Positions 8,214 through 18,184 are shown, counted from the first letter of the stretch. The stretch: DNA of 64,000 bases from Deltaproteobacteria bacterium (GCA_021777755.1 JAJYDE010000007.1:1-64000), one strand, 5' to 3'. Numbers and translations are program-made. The notes: a model not told the origin generated them from the letters alone.

Positions 8214-9107
8214 ATGCTGAAACGAACTGTTGTGGTCGGCGGGAATTTTTGCGCCCTTCTGCTGCTCTCATCGATTTTGGCCCTGTTTTCATGCGGCCCC
8301 TGCCGGGCCAAAGGGCAGGGGGAGATTTACCGGGAGCTTCAAAATCGGCTGATACGCGATGGTTTTTCGCGCGCCCTGGTGGGGCGGGCTTTCCGGTCCG
8401 CTCGGCCGCCGATGCTGCATCTGGTCTGCTCCACGATGAGGACCGGCACAGGAGTGCCCGATTACGATCATTTCCTGGCGCCAAAAGAGATAGCTTGCGC
8501 GCGGCGGTTCATCGAAGATCACCGCAACTGCTTCGTGGAGGAAAAAGCCGAGTACGGAGTGGCGCCGGAAATAATCGCAGCACTTTTTCTGGTTGAAACC
8601 CATTTCGGGTCCTACACGGGAAAGACGCCCACCATGGCGGTCTTTTCGACCTTCGCCATAATGAACAGGAAGGGCAATCGCGACTTGGTTTGGCGCTCGA
8701 TTTCAGCCAGTGACCGTGCCGCCTGGGGGCGACGGGCTTTCGATAAAAAGTTGCTCGACCGTTCGGCCTGGGCCTACGGGGAGTTGCGCGCGCTTTTCGA
8801 GCTGGAAAGAAGATGCGGGATGAAAATCGAGTCGCTAAGGGGTTCTGTCATGGGTGCGATCGGCTGGCCGCAGTTTTTGCCGACCAGCCTGGTCAAATAC
8901 GGCGTGGATGGAAACGGCGACGGGCGAATCGATTTGAATAACGCGGCAGACGCCATTTTGAGCACCGCCAATTATCTGAGGGCCTACGGATGGTGCGAGG
9001 CCAAAACCCGCCCGCAAAAAGAGGCCGTCATATACAACTACAACCACAGCCGGGCCTACGTGCAAATTGTGCTGGGCATAGCCGAAAGGACCTCGGAAGT
9101 GCGGTAG
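8214..9107 (+). CDS. Lytic murein transglycosylase, MltB/SLT_2 family
   Basis: A 297-residue peptidoglycan lytic transglycosylase, which cleaves the MurNAc-GlcNAc bond to give 1,6-anhydro ends. A signal sequence with a long hydrophobic core ends in LALFSC, which could be a lipobox, so the protein is either a lipoprotein or periplasmic. The catalytic glutamate lies in ALFLVETHFGSYTGK (near residue 129). The later blocks GSVMGAIGWPQFLPTS and NAADAILSTANYLRAYGW are typical of the MltB family. The gene starts with ATG behind GAGGTG and has its own promoter at 8100-8128. Length and motifs fit the family well; which of MltB or a related paralogue it corresponds to cannot be told. Confidence 0.9.
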   Translation: MLKRTVVVGGNFCALLLLSSILALFSCGPCRAKGQGEIYRELQNRLIRDGFSRALVGRAFRSARPPMLHLVCSTMRTGTGVPDYDHFLAPKEIACARRFIEDHRNCFVEEKAEYGVAPEIIAALFLVETHFGSYTGKTPTMAVFSTFAIMNRKGNRDLVWRSISASDRAAWGRRAFDKKLLDRSAWAYGELRALFELERRCGMKIESLRGSVMGAIGWPQFLPTSLVKYGVDGNGDGRIDLNNAADAILSTANYLRAYGWCEAKTRPQKEAVIYNYNHSRAYVQIVLGIAERTSEVR

Positions 9108-9121
9108 GGGGGGCGAGGGGA

Positions 9122-9607
9122 CTACAGCTTGTAGCCGATTTTTCGCAGCAGATCCTTTCGCCAGTCGATTTCCGCTTCATCTTCGATTCCCCGGGGCGAA
9201 GAGCCGTCCACCACTGCGAGGATGGCGCGTCCAAGACCGGTTTGGGCCACGATCACCTCCGCGGGGTTGGCGGTGGCGCAAAACAGCCCGCATACCTCGG
9301 GGACCATTTTTACGGCATTGAGCACATTTACCGGATAGAAGCCGGGCCCCAGAAAAATGATGAAGCAGTGGCCGGCGGAAATGGCCAAGGCATTTTTGCG
9401 GGCAAGCTCGATCATCTCGGGGTCGGTTCCCGACCATCTGATGAGGCATTTGCCCGAGGCCTCGCAAAAGGCCAGGCCGAATTTAATCCCCGGCACGGCG
9501 CAGACCAGGGTTTCGTGAATGTCCTCGACGCTTTTTATAAAATGAGTCTGCCCCAGGATGAAATTGATCTCTTCGGGTTTTTCGATCTTTATCGTGTCCA
9601 GTTGCAT
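9122..9607 (-). CDS. Adenosine-specific kinase family protein (DUF355)
   Basis: A 161-residue protein of the DUF355 family, described as adenosine-specific kinase or AMP-binding protein in archaea and anaerobic bacteria. Family blocks are seen: the N-terminal IEKPEEINFILGQTHFIK, the segment GIKFGLAFCEASGKCLIRW, the stretch GHCFIIFLG, and near the end AVVDGSSPRGIEDEAEI. The start at 9607 is chosen because AAAGGAG lies directly upstream at a good distance; a longer frame to 9676 runs back into the tRNA terminator and is unlikely. It stands alone, convergent with the transglycosylase gene (14 bases between stops). The reaction in bacteria is not well established, so only the family is asserted. 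Confidence 0.85.
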   Translation of the reverse strand: MQLDTIKIEKPEEINFILGQTHFIKSVEDIHETLVCAVPGIKFGLAFCEASGKCLIRWSGTDPEMIELARKNALAISAGHCFIIFLGPGFYPVNVLNAVKMVPEVCGLFCATANPAEVIVAQTGLGRAILAVVDGSSPRGIEDEAEIDWRKDLLRKIGYKL

Positions 9608-9659
9608 GGTTTGCTCCTTTAGGAGTAACAGGCGGGCGAGGTCGATTTCGCGCACAATA

Positions 9660-9690
9660 AAGAGAAAGCCGATCATTAAAGATCGGCTTC
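9660..9690 (-). terminator. Rho-independent terminator of tRNA-Val
   Basis: A stem GCCGATC/GATCGGC (9668-9687) with a six-base loop is followed on the minus strand by TTTCTCTTT. It lies just past the tRNA 3' end. Confidence 0.75.
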
Positions 9691-9700
9691 CATTTGCAAA

Positions 9701-9773
9701 TAGGCGGGAGAGGATTTGAACCTCCGACTTCCACCGTGTGAGGATGGCACTCTCACCGCTGAGTTACCCGCCC
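9701..9773 (-). tRNA. tRNA-Val (anticodon CAC)
   Basis: The minus strand folds into a full cloverleaf: acceptor GGGCGGG with CCCGCCT (a G-U pair closes the end), U8-A9, D stem ACTC/GAGT, anticodon stem CCATC/GGTGG with loop CTCACAC giving anticodon CAC, T stem GGAGG with TTCAAAT loop, and discriminator A. The variable loop is short. CCA is not encoded. It has a promoter upstream (9808-9836) and a terminator downstream, so it is a single-gene transcription unit reading GUG codons. Confidence 0.93.
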
Positions 9774-9807
9774 GTAAGGTCGCGGTCGCACCGCCTACCA
9801 GTGCTGG

Positions 9808-9836
9808 TTTATATCTGATCCGGGCGCCCAACGCAA
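9808..9836 (-). promoter_or_regulatory. Sigma-70 promoter of tRNA-Val
   Basis: On the minus strand TTGCGT and TATAAA are spaced by 17 bases. The predicted start lies about 27 bases before the mature tRNA. Confidence 0.7.
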
Positions 9837-10163
9837 TACTCAATCCGAAAAAATAAGGACAGCCCCGGTTGGAGGGAAATGTCGGCAGGAAATCCCGCCT
9901 CCTCCGGCTGCTCCTTGACAGCCCCGCAATCATATTTAATGTAGGTCCATGTATGTTCCAGGAACACCCGGATAGATCCGGAGCAAAGGGCAATATCGAG
10001 CAAAACTCCGCGACCTGCGCCGATCCCCGCCGGATTGAACACTATTTTGAGCATCGCCGCCCCGGGATAATGTCTGCGACCTGTTTTTTCGGATCGGCCC
10101 GGTTCAGGACCCGATTGACGTTCCGCTTTTGATGGAGGGAGCCAAAAGGAGAAGGATCAAAAG
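9837..10163. other. Non-coding stretch before the carbonic anhydrase gene
   Basis: About 330 bases hold the far upstream part of the tRNA region and the leader of the carbonic anhydrase gene. Open frames on both strands here lack family likeness and ribosome sites. A ribosome site AAAAGGAG stands at its right end. No RNA structure was recognised. Confidence 0.4.
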
Positions 10164-10850
10164 ATGAACGCACGACTTGGAAAGTTTCTGCTGGTACTTT
10201 TCTTTATGGCACACGGGTCGGTGGCCGCGCCCAAGGCTGGCGACGTTGTCAGTCCCGGCCAGGCGCTGCAAAAGCTGCTTGCGGGCAATCGCAGTTTCAT
10301 TGAAAACCGGTTGACTATCAAGGAGTCAAGCTCCGCGGCCAGGCGCCTTTCCCTGGCTTCGGGTCAGCACCCTTACGCCGTCGTTCTTTCCTGTTCGGAC
10401 TCCAGGGTTCCGCCGGAAATCATTTTCAATCAGGGGCCGGGTGATCTGTTTGTGATAAGGGACGCGGGAAATGTCGTAAACCCTGTCGTGGTGGGAAGCA
10501 TAGAGTATGGAGTGGAGCATCTGGGCGCATCACTTATCATGGTGCTGGGCCACAGCCGGTGCGGAGCGGTAAAGGCCGCCCTGGATGCCACGGGTCTTGA
10601 GGACCCTGGAATCGAGGCCATAATTAAAAAGATCGCTCCCTCCGTGCAGGCCGCCAGGGCGCGGATCGGGGGAAAGGATAAGGCCCGGCTGTTGGAAGCC
10701 GCCATAGACTTTAACATCAGGGCCTCGGCGCAGTCGCTCCTGGATGAGTCGCCGATCATACGCGCCTTTGTCGATTCCAAAAGAGCCAGGATAGTTTGTG
10801 CGAAGTACGACCTCGATACTGGCGCTGTCAAGCTGTTATCATGCAAGTGA
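10164..10850 (+). CDS. Exported beta-carbonic anhydrase
   Basis: A 228-residue beta-class carbonic anhydrase, which interconverts CO2 and bicarbonate. Zinc ligands are seen in SCSDSR (Cys, with the Asp-Arg dyad that gates the zinc) and in GHSRCGAV (His and Cys). The N-terminus is a signal peptide (MNARLGKFLLVLFFMAHGSVA), so the enzyme should act outside the cytoplasm, which is less common for the beta class. The gene is preceded by AAAAGGAG at a slightly long spacing. In an anaerobe that oxidises or fixes CO2, a periplasmic enzyme may speed CO2/bicarbonate exchange at the membrane; that role is inferred. Confidence 0.93.
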   Translation: MNARLGKFLLVLFFMAHGSVAAPKAGDVVSPGQALQKLLAGNRSFIENRLTIKESSSAARRLSLASGQHPYAVVLSCSDSRVPPEIIFNQGPGDLFVIRDAGNVVNPVVVGSIEYGVEHLGASLIMVLGHSRCGAVKAALDATGLEDPGIEAIIKKIAPSVQAARARIGGKDKARLLEAAIDFNIRASAQSLLDESPIIRAFVDSKRARIVCAKYDLDTGAVKLLSCK

Positions 10851-11095
10851 ATCGGAGCGCGCAAAGGGTTTTTGAAGGGGATAAGGGGCTAACGGCCTTC
10901 CCGGGGCGCCGATCGTGCTCCCCGGTGCTTTGGTCCCCGGAGGAATACAGGCACTCCGGCTTTACCGCCCGGGTCCAATATCCTGATTGACCTTGCTTTT
11001 TTGATTGTGTAAATTGCCTTTTTCAGTCATTCAGAAGTGGTCGGTGCCAGTTCGCCGGCGCCGGGACGATCGATAAGTCCAGGTCAAGCAGGAAA

Positions 11096-12988
11096 TTGAA
11101 AGTGTTCAAATGCCATGTGGACGCCGCGGAGTGCATTCCGCGAACTACGTCTTTATCAGCTAAAAGTTTGCTATCGATACTGGGCCATCCGGTTTTCTGG
11201 GTCTTTGTCATAAGCCTCCCCTTTTACCTGATCGGGGTCAGGAGTCTTGCCCTTTGCGACAATGACGCGATGTATCCGCAGGTGGCGGGGGAAATGTTGC
11301 GCACGGGCGACTGGATAACTCCCCGCCTGGATGGTGTGGCCCATTTCGACAAGCCCCCCCTGATCTATTGGTTGAACGCCTTAAGCCTGCGGGTGCTGGG
11401 ACACACCGAGGCTTCGGCGCGCATCTGGCCTGTTCTTGCGGCCTGTTTGACCATTCTTGTCGTGGGCGGAATCGGCGCCTCGGTTTACGGAAAACGCGCG
11501 GGGTGGTTGAGCGCGCTGGTATTCAGCGGATGTGCGGGGCCTTATCTGTACTGCCGGGTGATCGCGGTCAATGCCGATATTCTTCTCTGTTTTTGGACCT
11601 GCCTGGCCATTTTGGCTTATATCAAGGCCATTATAGAGCAAGACCGTCATGCCGGGCTTTGGATGCAGGTCATGTTCGCTTGTTTCGGTATGGCCGGCCT
11701 CACGAAATCATTGTACGGTTTCGGACTGCCCATGGTGATCATCGGCCTGCATGCGCTTTTGAGCGGCAGATGGAGAGGCTTTCTTTGCCTTCGGGCAGCC
11801 GCGGGTGTTGTCGTGGCGGCTGTCATAGTTCTTCCCTGGCATATTCTGGTGGCAATGGCCAACCCTCATTTTCTGTGGGCCTATATAGTCCGGGAGAATT
11901 TCCAGCGGCTTGTGGGAAACCGCTGGCCAAGAGACGAGTTCGTATCGGCGCCCCTGTTTTTGATATTCACCGCCTTGTGGACTTTCCCCTGGATGGGGCT
12001 TTTGCCGCAGGCGGTTTTCAGGGCTTTCAGCCGTATTCGCGGGACGAAGTGGGTGGAATCCGAGGACCTGCTGATTTGCATATGGTTTCTTTTCATCCTG
12101 GGGCTTTTTACGATTTCGCACGACCGGTTGGAATATTACTCGCTGCCCGCCATCCCCGCGTTTGCAATCCTTTTGGGAAAGTTGTGGGATGATTCGCTAA
12201 AGGTTGAAAACCGGGCGTTGCGAGGCTACATGGCGCTCGCACTGGGCGCCCTTGCCATGATACTTCTTTTGGGCGCGGTTGCGGGATGGGAAATTCTCGG
12301 CCCGGCCAAAGAAGAAATATTCAAATTCCTGGAAACCTGGTGGCCCTATTCGGGCTGGTCGGGCGTATCGGCCCAGATGGCCGTCATCCAGCGAATGCGC
12401 ATTCCGACCGTGGTAGTTTTGGCGGGGGCTTCCATTTTCGTTTTTTCGGCCTCGGTGGCCTTGTTAAGGTCACGCCCTCGGCTTGCCTGCGCTCTTATGA
12501 TCGGAATCATGGCGCCGATTTTCATTATGGCCAATTGGGGCTTTGAATTGATGGTGCCCTTCGAGTCCAGCGCCCCGATTGTACAAATTTTGAAAAGAGC
12601 CGGACCGGTTGAGGCGGTCGTAATACGCGAACCCCATGAGTACCAGTGGGTAAGCGGCATGGTTTATTACGCGGGCCGCAGCGTCTATGTTCTGAAAGAT
12701 CAAAAGGTGGGCGACCCCACATTGGACGGAGACCGGGACAAAAGACTGCTGGAGCCGCGGGAGTTTTTGAAGTTGTGGAATTCGGGCAAAAGGGTGATCT
12801 TCGTCTACGAGATAGATGAACAAGCTGAAATTTCAAAGCTGCTAGGGTCTGAACCTGCAAGGGTTTTGGGCGGATTCGGGACCCGGGTGGTTGTGGAAAA
12901 TCAGGTTGAATCAGACCTGCCGGGGCGAACGCCTGCAATTATGCAACGTCCGACATCTGTGAAAGGTTTCGGGCGAGGGTCACCATAG
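11096..12988 (+). CDS. GT39-family membrane glycosyltransferase (ArnT/PMT-like)
   Basis: A 630-residue polytopic membrane protein of the dolichyl-phosphate-mannose mannosyltransferase/ArnT superfamily. The first extracytoplasmic loop has the family signature: an acidic pair in CDNDAMYPQVAGEM and the FDKPPLIYW motif (near residue 85). About ten to eleven hydrophobic segments follow and the C-terminal 150 residues form a soluble domain. Such enzymes move a sugar from a polyprenyl-phosphate carrier to a lipid or protein on the periplasmic side. The listed start is a TTG behind a short AGGA; no ATG is available before the first membrane segment, so the exact start is uncertain. It stands alone between the carbonic anhydrase and the nuo operon. 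Donor and acceptor are unknown. Confidence 0.85.
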   Translation: MKVFKCHVDAAECIPRTTSLSAKSLLSILGHPVFWVFVISLPFYLIGVRSLALCDNDAMYPQVAGEMLRTGDWITPRLDGVAHFDKPPLIYWLNALSLRVLGHTEASARIWPVLAACLTILVVGGIGASVYGKRAGWLSALVFSGCAGPYLYCRVIAVNADILLCFWTCLAILAYIKAIIEQDRHAGLWMQVMFACFGMAGLTKSLYGFGLPMVIIGLHALLSGRWRGFLCLRAAAGVVVAAVIVLPWHILVAMANPHFLWAYIVRENFQRLVGNRWPRDEFVSAPLFLIFTALWTFPWMGLLPQAVFRAFSRIRGTKWVESEDLLICIWFLFILGLFTISHDRLEYYSLPAIPAFAILLGKLWDDSLKVENRALRGYMALALGALAMILLLGAVAGWEILGPAKEEIFKFLETWWPYSGWSGVSAQMAVIQRMRIPTVVVLAGASIFVFSASVALLRSRPRLACALMIGIMAPIFIMANWGFELMVPFESSAPIVQILKRAGPVEAVVIREPHEYQWVSGMVYYAGRSVYVLKDQKVGDPTLDGDRDKRLLEPREFLKLWNSGKRVIFVYEIDEQAEISKLLGSEPARVLGGFGTRVVVENQVESDLPGRTPAIMQRPTSVKGFGRGSP

Positions 12989-13133
12989 GCTTCTTTTTTT
13001 GCCGCCCGGGGAGGCGACGACCGGCTTAGCCGACTCCCTCCGCTCCCCCGGAATTTCCCGATTTTGTCTTTACCTTCGCATCAACTGTCATTACATTGGT
13101 TCGCGTCACCTTTTTTTCCAATGAGGAGGTTCT

Positions 13134-13547
13134 ATGGAGCCAGTCGCTGCCGGGGCGATGTCGCCCTTCCAGGCAGGGGTGTTCAGCCTTGTTGTCTACA
13201 CGGTCCTCGTGGTGCTCTTCATCGCTTCGCAGCTGTTTTTGGCGGTGTGGCTGGGGGAGAAGAAAAAGAGCGTCGAAAAGTCCAGGCCCTACGAATGCGG
13301 GATAGTTCCCACGGGATCGGCCCGTTTTCGCTACCCGGTTCCATTCTATCTGGTGGCCATTTTCTTTTTGATCTTCGATGTGGAGGGAGCTTTCATCCTC
13401 ACCTGGGCGGTTGTCTACCGTGAGGTGGGCTTTGCCGGGTATTTGCAGATGTCGTTTTTCATCCTTTTGCTGCTGGCAGGGCTTCTCTATATCTGGAAAC
13501 AGGGAGGACTGGATTGGAAAGAGGCGCTCAACCGAGCCGATTGCTGA
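13134..13547 (+). CDS. nuoA: NADH-quinone oxidoreductase subunit A
   Basis: A 137-residue membrane subunit of respiratory complex I with three hydrophobic helices. The conserved loop [34 protein letters not shown], shown here only by its start RPYECG and its end FLIFDVE, is typical for NuoA and contains the quinone-site loop cysteine. Start is ATG behind a strong GAGGAGG. It opens the nuo operon and overlaps the next gene by 34 bases. Membrane-embedded near the junction with the peripheral arm. Confidence 0.95.
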   Translation: MEPVAAGAMSPFQAGVFSLVVYTVLVVLFIASQLFLAVWLGEKKKSVEKSRPYECGIVPTGSARFRYPVPFYLVAIFFLIFDVEGAFILTWAVVYREVGFAGYLQMSFFILLLLAGLLYIWKQGGLDWKEALNRADC

Positions 13548-15991
13548 GCATAGCCGACACCATCATCAACTGGTCGCGCAAATACAGCCTGTGGCCCATG
13601 TTTTTCGGCCTCTCCTGCTGCTTTGTCGAGGAGGCGGCCACTTTCACATCCCGCTACGATATGGCGCGGTTTGGCGCCGAAGTGATGCGTCCTTCTCCAA
13701 GGCAGGCGGATCTTCTTATCGTTTCCGGGACTGTTTTCAAAAAAATCGCTCCTGTGGTTTTGAGGCTCTACGAACAGATGCCGGAGCCAAAGTGGGTTAT
13801 ATCGATGGGGTCCTGCGCCAATTCGGGCGGAATGTTCGACGTTTACTCCGTGGTCCAGGGGGTCGATCAGATTCTTCCGGTCGATGTGTATGTGCCGGGG
13901 TGTCCTCCGCGCCCCGAAGCCCTTCTGGAAGGCCTCGTGATGCTGCAGGACAAGATCATGGCCACCGAAAAGCCGAGCCGCAAAGTGTTCCATCTGGGAG
14001 GGGGGACCCAGGGGACCGACCGGCCTGTTCTGGAGATCGGATCGACAAAGTCGAGAGACCCCCGTGGACCGGGCTACGAGGGGATACCCGTAAGGGGGAC
14101 CTCGATTCTTCCGGGAGCGCGGCATTGGGGCAGCAGGTGCGATCTCATGTGGACCCCCGGGGCGCGTCGTATCGAACTTTCGGAAGGCGAACTCGGGCTG
14201 GCGGCCGAAATGCGGGAAAGGTTCGGGGAAAGGGTCCGCCTGGAGCCGCACAGTTCGGACATGCCCACCTTTCAGGTCGCAAGAGACAGCGTAAAGGATG
14301 TGTTGGGTTTCCTCAAAAACGAGTCTAAGATCCGGTTTAAACGGCTGGACGATCTGACGGCGATAGACGAATCGGCCCGAAGAGACACGGTGTGGAACAA
14401 GGGGTTGGCCGAAGGGATAAGCGATGCCGGGGCGGTGGAAGCTCTATCCGGGAGGGAGCGAAGAAGCCGACCGGATTATACTGTGGTCTATCAACTGCTC
14501 TCCTTTGATACCGCCCGCCGCGTGAGGATAAAATCGGGGCTGGAAAAAGAGGGCGGGGCTCAGGTCAAGACGGCCTCCATCACCGACATCTGGCCTTCGG
14601 CCAACTGGTATGAGCGGGAGGTGTTCGACATGTTCGGCATCCGCTTCGACGGTCATCCCAATCTTCGTCGAATCCTCATGCCCGAATGGTGGGAAGGCCA
14701 CCCTTTAAGGAAAGATTATCCGGGGCGGGCGACGGAAATGGCGCCCTATACCCGGGAGGATGCTGTGAGGCGTCAGCCCATGGACGCCATGGAAGTCTCG
14801 ACGATGGATAACAAGGGGCCGGAGGGGGATCGGGAGTTTTTCTTGAATATCGGGCCTCACCACGTCAGTACCCACGGGCTTTTGCGCTGCATAGCGGGGC
14901 TAGATGGCGAGGAGATCAAGTCGCTCGACCTCGAGATCGGCTACCATCACCGGGCGAGCGAAAAACTTGGCGAGCGGCAGAGTTGGCATCAATACATTCC
15001 CTACACGGACCGAAACGATTACCTGGCGGGCAGTTCGCTCGAATTTTCCTACGTTACGGCGGTGGAAACTCTTGCGGACATCCGGGTACCCGAGCGGGCG
15101 CAGGCCGTGCGGGTGCTTCTTGCCGAACTCTACCGGCTGAGCAACCATCTGGTGTGGATGGCGACTTTCGCCCACGACCTGGGGGCTATGACGCCCAATT
15201 TTTATACCTTTGCCGAACGCGAGATGATTCTGGACATAATAGAGCTTATCACGGGGGGGCGGCTGCACGCCGAATTTCTCAGGATAGGCGGGCTTGCGGC
15301 CGATCTTCCCGAGGGATGGGAAAAGGCGGTGGGCGATCTGGTTTCAATATTTCCACGGCGCCTTCGGGAATATGAAAAGCTGCTGAGGAAAAATCCGATC
15401 TTTTTGCTCAGAACCAAGGGCATCGGGCGGATTTCCCTTGAAGAGGCCATGGACTGGGGAGTTACGGGGCCAAACCTTCGGGCGTGCGGGCTGGCCTGGG
15501 ACCTTAGAAAGAAGATGCCCTACTCGGGCTATGAAAATTATGATTTCGAAGTCCCGACGGCCACGGAGGGCGATTGCTACGCCCGCTACCTGGTTAGGGT
15601 CGAGGAGATGCTGCAAAGCGTGCGGATCATAGAGCAGGTTGCCCGCAACATGCCCTCGGGCCGATACGTAACCGATGATTACCGCTACGCGATTCCCCGG
15701 CGAGACGAGATGCTGCGGGACATAGAAACTTTGATTCATCATTTCATAAACGTTACCCGCGGAATGAAAATCCCGGTGGGGGAGGCCTACGGGGTGACAG
15801 AAGTTCCCCGAGGCGAGCACGGCTATTTCGTGGTAAGCGACGGCCTCGGCTCGGCCTACCGCATACGGGTTCGCGGCCCGGGATTCGCCAATATCCAGAC
15901 CTTGCCCATAATGGCGGCAGGCGAGAGCATAGCGGACCTTATCTCCATCATCGGGTCCATGGACGTTATTTTGCCCGACATCGACCGATGA
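13514..15991 (+). CDS. nuoBCD: Fused NuoB-NuoC-NuoD subunit of complex I
   Basis: A single 825-residue protein contains three normally separate complex I subunits. Residues 1-165 are NuoB, with the four N2-cluster cysteines at C35, C36, C101 and C130 (GLSCCF, GSCANS, PGCPP). Residues about 220-405 are NuoC, including [26 protein letters not shown], whose start [12 protein letters not shown] is diagnostic. Residues about 435-825 are NuoD, with [10 protein letters not shown] and [10 protein letters not shown]. Fusion of C and D is common in enteric bacteria; fusion of all three is rarer and known in some Desulfobacterota. Together they hold the terminal iron-sulfur cluster and the quinone site. 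The linker 165-220 is rich in Gly, Arg and Pro. The gene overlaps nuoA and is followed after four bases by nuoH. Confidence 0.93.
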   Translation: MERGAQPSRLLSIADTIINWSRKYSLWPMFFGLSCCFVEEAATFTSRYDMARFGAEVMRPSPRQADLLIVSGTVFKKIAPVVLRLYEQMPEPKWVISMGSCANSGGMFDVYSVVQGVDQILPVDVYVPGCPPRPEALLEGLVMLQDKIMATEKPSRKVFHLGGGTQGTDRPVLEIGSTKSRDPRGPGYEGIPVRGTSILPGARHWGSRCDLMWTPGARRIELSEGELGLAAEMRERFGERVRLEPHSSDMPTFQVARDSVKDVLGFLKNESKIRFKRLDDLTAIDESARRDTVWNKGLAEGISDAGAVEALSGRERRSRPDYTVVYQLLSFDTARRVRIKSGLEKEGGAQVKTASITDIWPSANWYEREVFDMFGIRFDGHPNLRRILMPEWWEGHPLRKDYPGRATEMAPYTREDAVRRQPMDAMEVSTMDNKGPEGDREFFLNIGPHHVSTHGLLRCIAGLDGEEIKSLDLEIGYHHRASEKLGERQSWHQYIPYTDRNDYLAGSSLEFSYVTAVETLADIRVPERAQAVRVLLAELYRLSNHLVWMATFAHDLGAMTPNFYTFAEREMILDIIELITGGRLHAEFLRIGGLAADLPEGWEKAVGDLVSIFPRRLREYEKLLRKNPIFLLRTKGIGRISLEEAMDWGVTGPNLRACGLAWDLRKKMPYSGYENYDFEVPTATEGDCYARYLVRVEEMLQSVRIIEQVARNMPSGRYVTDDYRYAIPRRDEMLRDIETLIHHFINVTRGMKIPVGEAYGVTEVPRGEHGYFVVSDGLGSAYRIRVRGPGFANIQTLPIMAAGESIADLISIIGSMDVILPDIDR

Positions 15992-15995
15992 ACGG

Positions 15996-17015
15996 TTGGT
16001 GGCGGCAATCGGGGTGGCAGACATGCTCCTGTGGATAGCAGGATTTCTGATCCTTCTGGTAAAGCTTTCGATCATCCTGGGTGTGGTGCTCTTTTTGGCC
16101 GGCTACCTGGTGTGGGTGGAACGAAAATTTCTGGCAAGGCTGCAGATTCGCTACGGGCCGAATCGCGCCGGTCCTTACGGGCTCTTGCAGCCCCTGGCCG
16201 ATATCGTCAAGATGATCACCAAGGAAGACACCGTGCCCGAGGGAGCCGACAGAGCCTTTTTTCTGCTCGCGCCCGCGGTTGTGGCCGCGACGGCTCTGCT
16301 GATGTTTTCGGTGGTGCCTCTGGGGCGGGATATAACAGTTTGGGGCCGTCGGGTTCCGATGGTCATAACCGATTTGAACATAGGTCTTCTTTTCGTGTTC
16401 GCCATGTCGTCTCTTAGCGTCTACGGAGTGGCGCTGGGGGGGTGGGCGTCCAATTCCAAGTACGGCCTGCTTGGCGGCATCCGGGGCGCGGCCCAGATGA
16501 TCAGCTACGAGCTTTCCCTGGGGCTTTCGCTCATTCCGATCGTCATGCTGGCCCACTCGTTCAGCATGGTCGATATTGTGCAAGCCCAGCAAAAGTACCC
16601 GTTCATTCTATTTCAGCCGGTGGCCTTTCTGATTTTTGTCATTAGCGCCATGGCCGAAAGCAAGCGGATTCCCTTCGATCTGCCGGAGGCTGAAAACGAA
16701 CTGGTGGCGGGCTATCACACGGAATACAGCGGGATGCGCTTCGGGCTGTTTTTTCTGGGCGAGTACGTGCACATAATGGTCTTCGGAGGAATTCTGGCGG
16801 TGCTTTTTCTTGGCGGATGGCGCGGGCCGATTTTACCGCCGATCGTCTGGCTGATGATAAAGATCTTTTTGGTGGCCCTCTTCATGATCTGGGTGAGGGG
16901 GACGCTGCCGAGGTTGCGCTACGATCAGTTGATGGCCCTTGGCTGGAAGGTGTTGATCCCGCTGGCCCTGATCAATATACTGGTCACCGGGGCTGTTGGA
17001 TTGATGATGAATTGA
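15996..17015 (+). CDS. nuoH: NADH-quinone oxidoreductase subunit H
   Basis: A 339-residue polytopic subunit that forms part of the quinone cavity and the first proton path. Family blocks are VWVERKFLARLQIRYGPNR near the start, SYELSLGLSLIP in the middle, and PFDLPEAENELVAGYHTEYSG near residue 225, here recognisable by the acidic E-L-V-A-GYHTEYSG loop. The listed TTG start is five bases after nuoBCD; an ATG at 16023 (nine codons further) is equally possible and gives a protein of usual N-terminus. Eight to nine hydrophobic helices are visible. Confidence 0.93.
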   Translation: MVAAIGVADMLLWIAGFLILLVKLSIILGVVLFLAGYLVWVERKFLARLQIRYGPNRAGPYGLLQPLADIVKMITKEDTVPEGADRAFFLLAPAVVAATALLMFSVVPLGRDITVWGRRVPMVITDLNIGLLFVFAMSSLSVYGVALGGWASNSKYGLLGGIRGAAQMISYELSLGLSLIPIVMLAHSFSMVDIVQAQQKYPFILFQPVAFLIFVISAMAESKRIPFDLPEAENELVAGYHTEYSGMRFGLFFLGEYVHIMVFGGILAVLFLGGWRGPILPPIVWLMIKIFLVALFMIWVRGTLPRLRYDQLMALGWKVLIPLALINILVTGAVGLMMN

Positions 17016-17054
17016 TATTTACCGGCTTTGGAGCCGGGAAGGAACGATTGCGCG

Positions 17055-17591
17055 ATGGAATCGGCGTGGGAAGCTGTAAAAGCTCTGGTTTCGGGTCTTT
17101 GGACGGTACTGATTCATCTTTTCAGAAAACCGATAACCGAGCAGTATCCGGAATATAAGAGGCCGCTTCCGGTGCGGGCCCGAGGCAGGATCATTCTTAC
17201 GCGCGATCCCGACGGCGAGGAGCGCTGTGTTTCCTGTTTTCTGTGTTCGGCGGTCTGCCCGGTCAACTGCATTTCCATGGAAGGGGCCGAAAGGCCCGAC
17301 GGGCGCCGCTACGCGGCCTGGTTTCGAATCAATTTCGCCCGGTGCATTCTATGCGGTTTTTGCGAGGAGGCTTGTCCGACTTCGGCGATCCAGCTAACAA
17401 CCGACTACGAATTTTCAAAAACCGATATCCTGTCGTTCGTGTACGAAAAAGAGAACCTGCTGGTAAACCACCAGGGAAAGGACAAGGATTACAACTTCTA
17501 CAAATACTCCGGGGTAACTTCAAATTACGGCGACAAAGGCGAACACGTCGGTGAGCAAAAACCCGTCGATATCAAGAGCAACATGCCATGA
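17055..17591 (+). CDS. nuoI: NADH-quinone oxidoreductase subunit I
   Basis: A 178-residue iron-sulfur protein that carries clusters N6a and N6b. Two CxxCxxCxxxCP motifs are clear: CVSCFLCSAVCP (near residue 57) and CILCGFCEEACP (near 96). It bridges the redox donor module to NuoB. The ATG at 17055 is chosen over an upstream TTG because AAGGAA lies before it. Since no nuoE, nuoF or nuoG occurs in the operon, this subunit may receive electrons straight from a ferredoxin-like donor. Confidence 0.93.
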   Translation: MESAWEAVKALVSGLWTVLIHLFRKPITEQYPEYKRPLPVRARGRIILTRDPDGEERCVSCFLCSAVCPVNCISMEGAERPDGRRYAAWFRINFARCILCGFCEEACPTSAIQLTTDYEFSKTDILSFVYEKENLLVNHQGKDKDYNFYKYSGVTSNYGDKGEHVGEQKPVDIKSNMP

Positions 17592-17638
17592 CGGGAGGCT
17601 TGAACCGGTCGCTGCCGGATGAAGGGCTGATGACTTAA

Positions 17639-18184
17639 ATGACGCTTTATGGAATGCTTTTTCATATCATATCGGCCGTTATCATAGCGGCGACCGCGGT
17701 GGCGATCACCCGTAAAAACCTTGTTCACGCGGTGGTCTACCTGATCGTTTCCTTTTTCGGCACGGCCATGCTGTTCTACCTTTTCGGAGCGCCTCTTCTG
17801 GCCGCCCTGGAGGTCATTATCTACGCGGGCGCGATAATGGTGCTGTTCTTGTTCGTCGTGATGATGATTCGGGCCGAGTCCGCGGAAAAGAAGGTGTTTG
17901 TTCCGATTCAGTGGATACCGGCGGCCATTTTTTGTCTCATCTACGTTCTTGTAGCCGCGGCGATGGCGGTCGGAACCCCGGGGATGAACGCGCCTTTGAA
18001 GATGCTCTCCGCCTCACCCGCTCAATTCGCCATCTATGTTTTCAAATATCAGTGGTTTTCAATAGAGGTTGTTTCGATGCTGCTGCTGCTTGCGGTAATC
18101 GGCGCCCTGAACCTCGGGGCGGGCAGGAGAGCGGGGCGAGTTGACGAGGAGCGGAGGATTGAAGATGATAGCGCCCTTCAGTGA
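17639..18184 (+). CDS. nuoJ: NADH-quinone oxidoreductase subunit J
   Basis: A 181-residue membrane subunit with five hydrophobic helices. The third helix has the conserved LEVIIYAGAIMVLFLFVVMM stretch with the pi-bulge tyrosine (YAGA). It overlaps the start of nuoK by 20 bases, the usual tight J-K coupling. Confidence 0.93.
   Translation: MTLYGMLFHIISAVIIAATAVAITRKNLVHAVVYLIVSFFGTAMLFYLFGAPLLAALEVIIYAGAIMVLFLFVVMMIRAESAEKKVFVPIQWIPAAIFCLIYVLVAAAMAVGTPGMNAPLKMLSASPAQFAIYVFKYQWFSIEVVSMLLLLAVIGALNLGAGRRAGRVDEERRIEDDSALQ

Noticed and set aside
9837-10163. Small genes between tRNA-Val and the carbonic anhydrase
   Set aside because: Frames of about 80 codons on both strands lack ribosome sites and family likeness.
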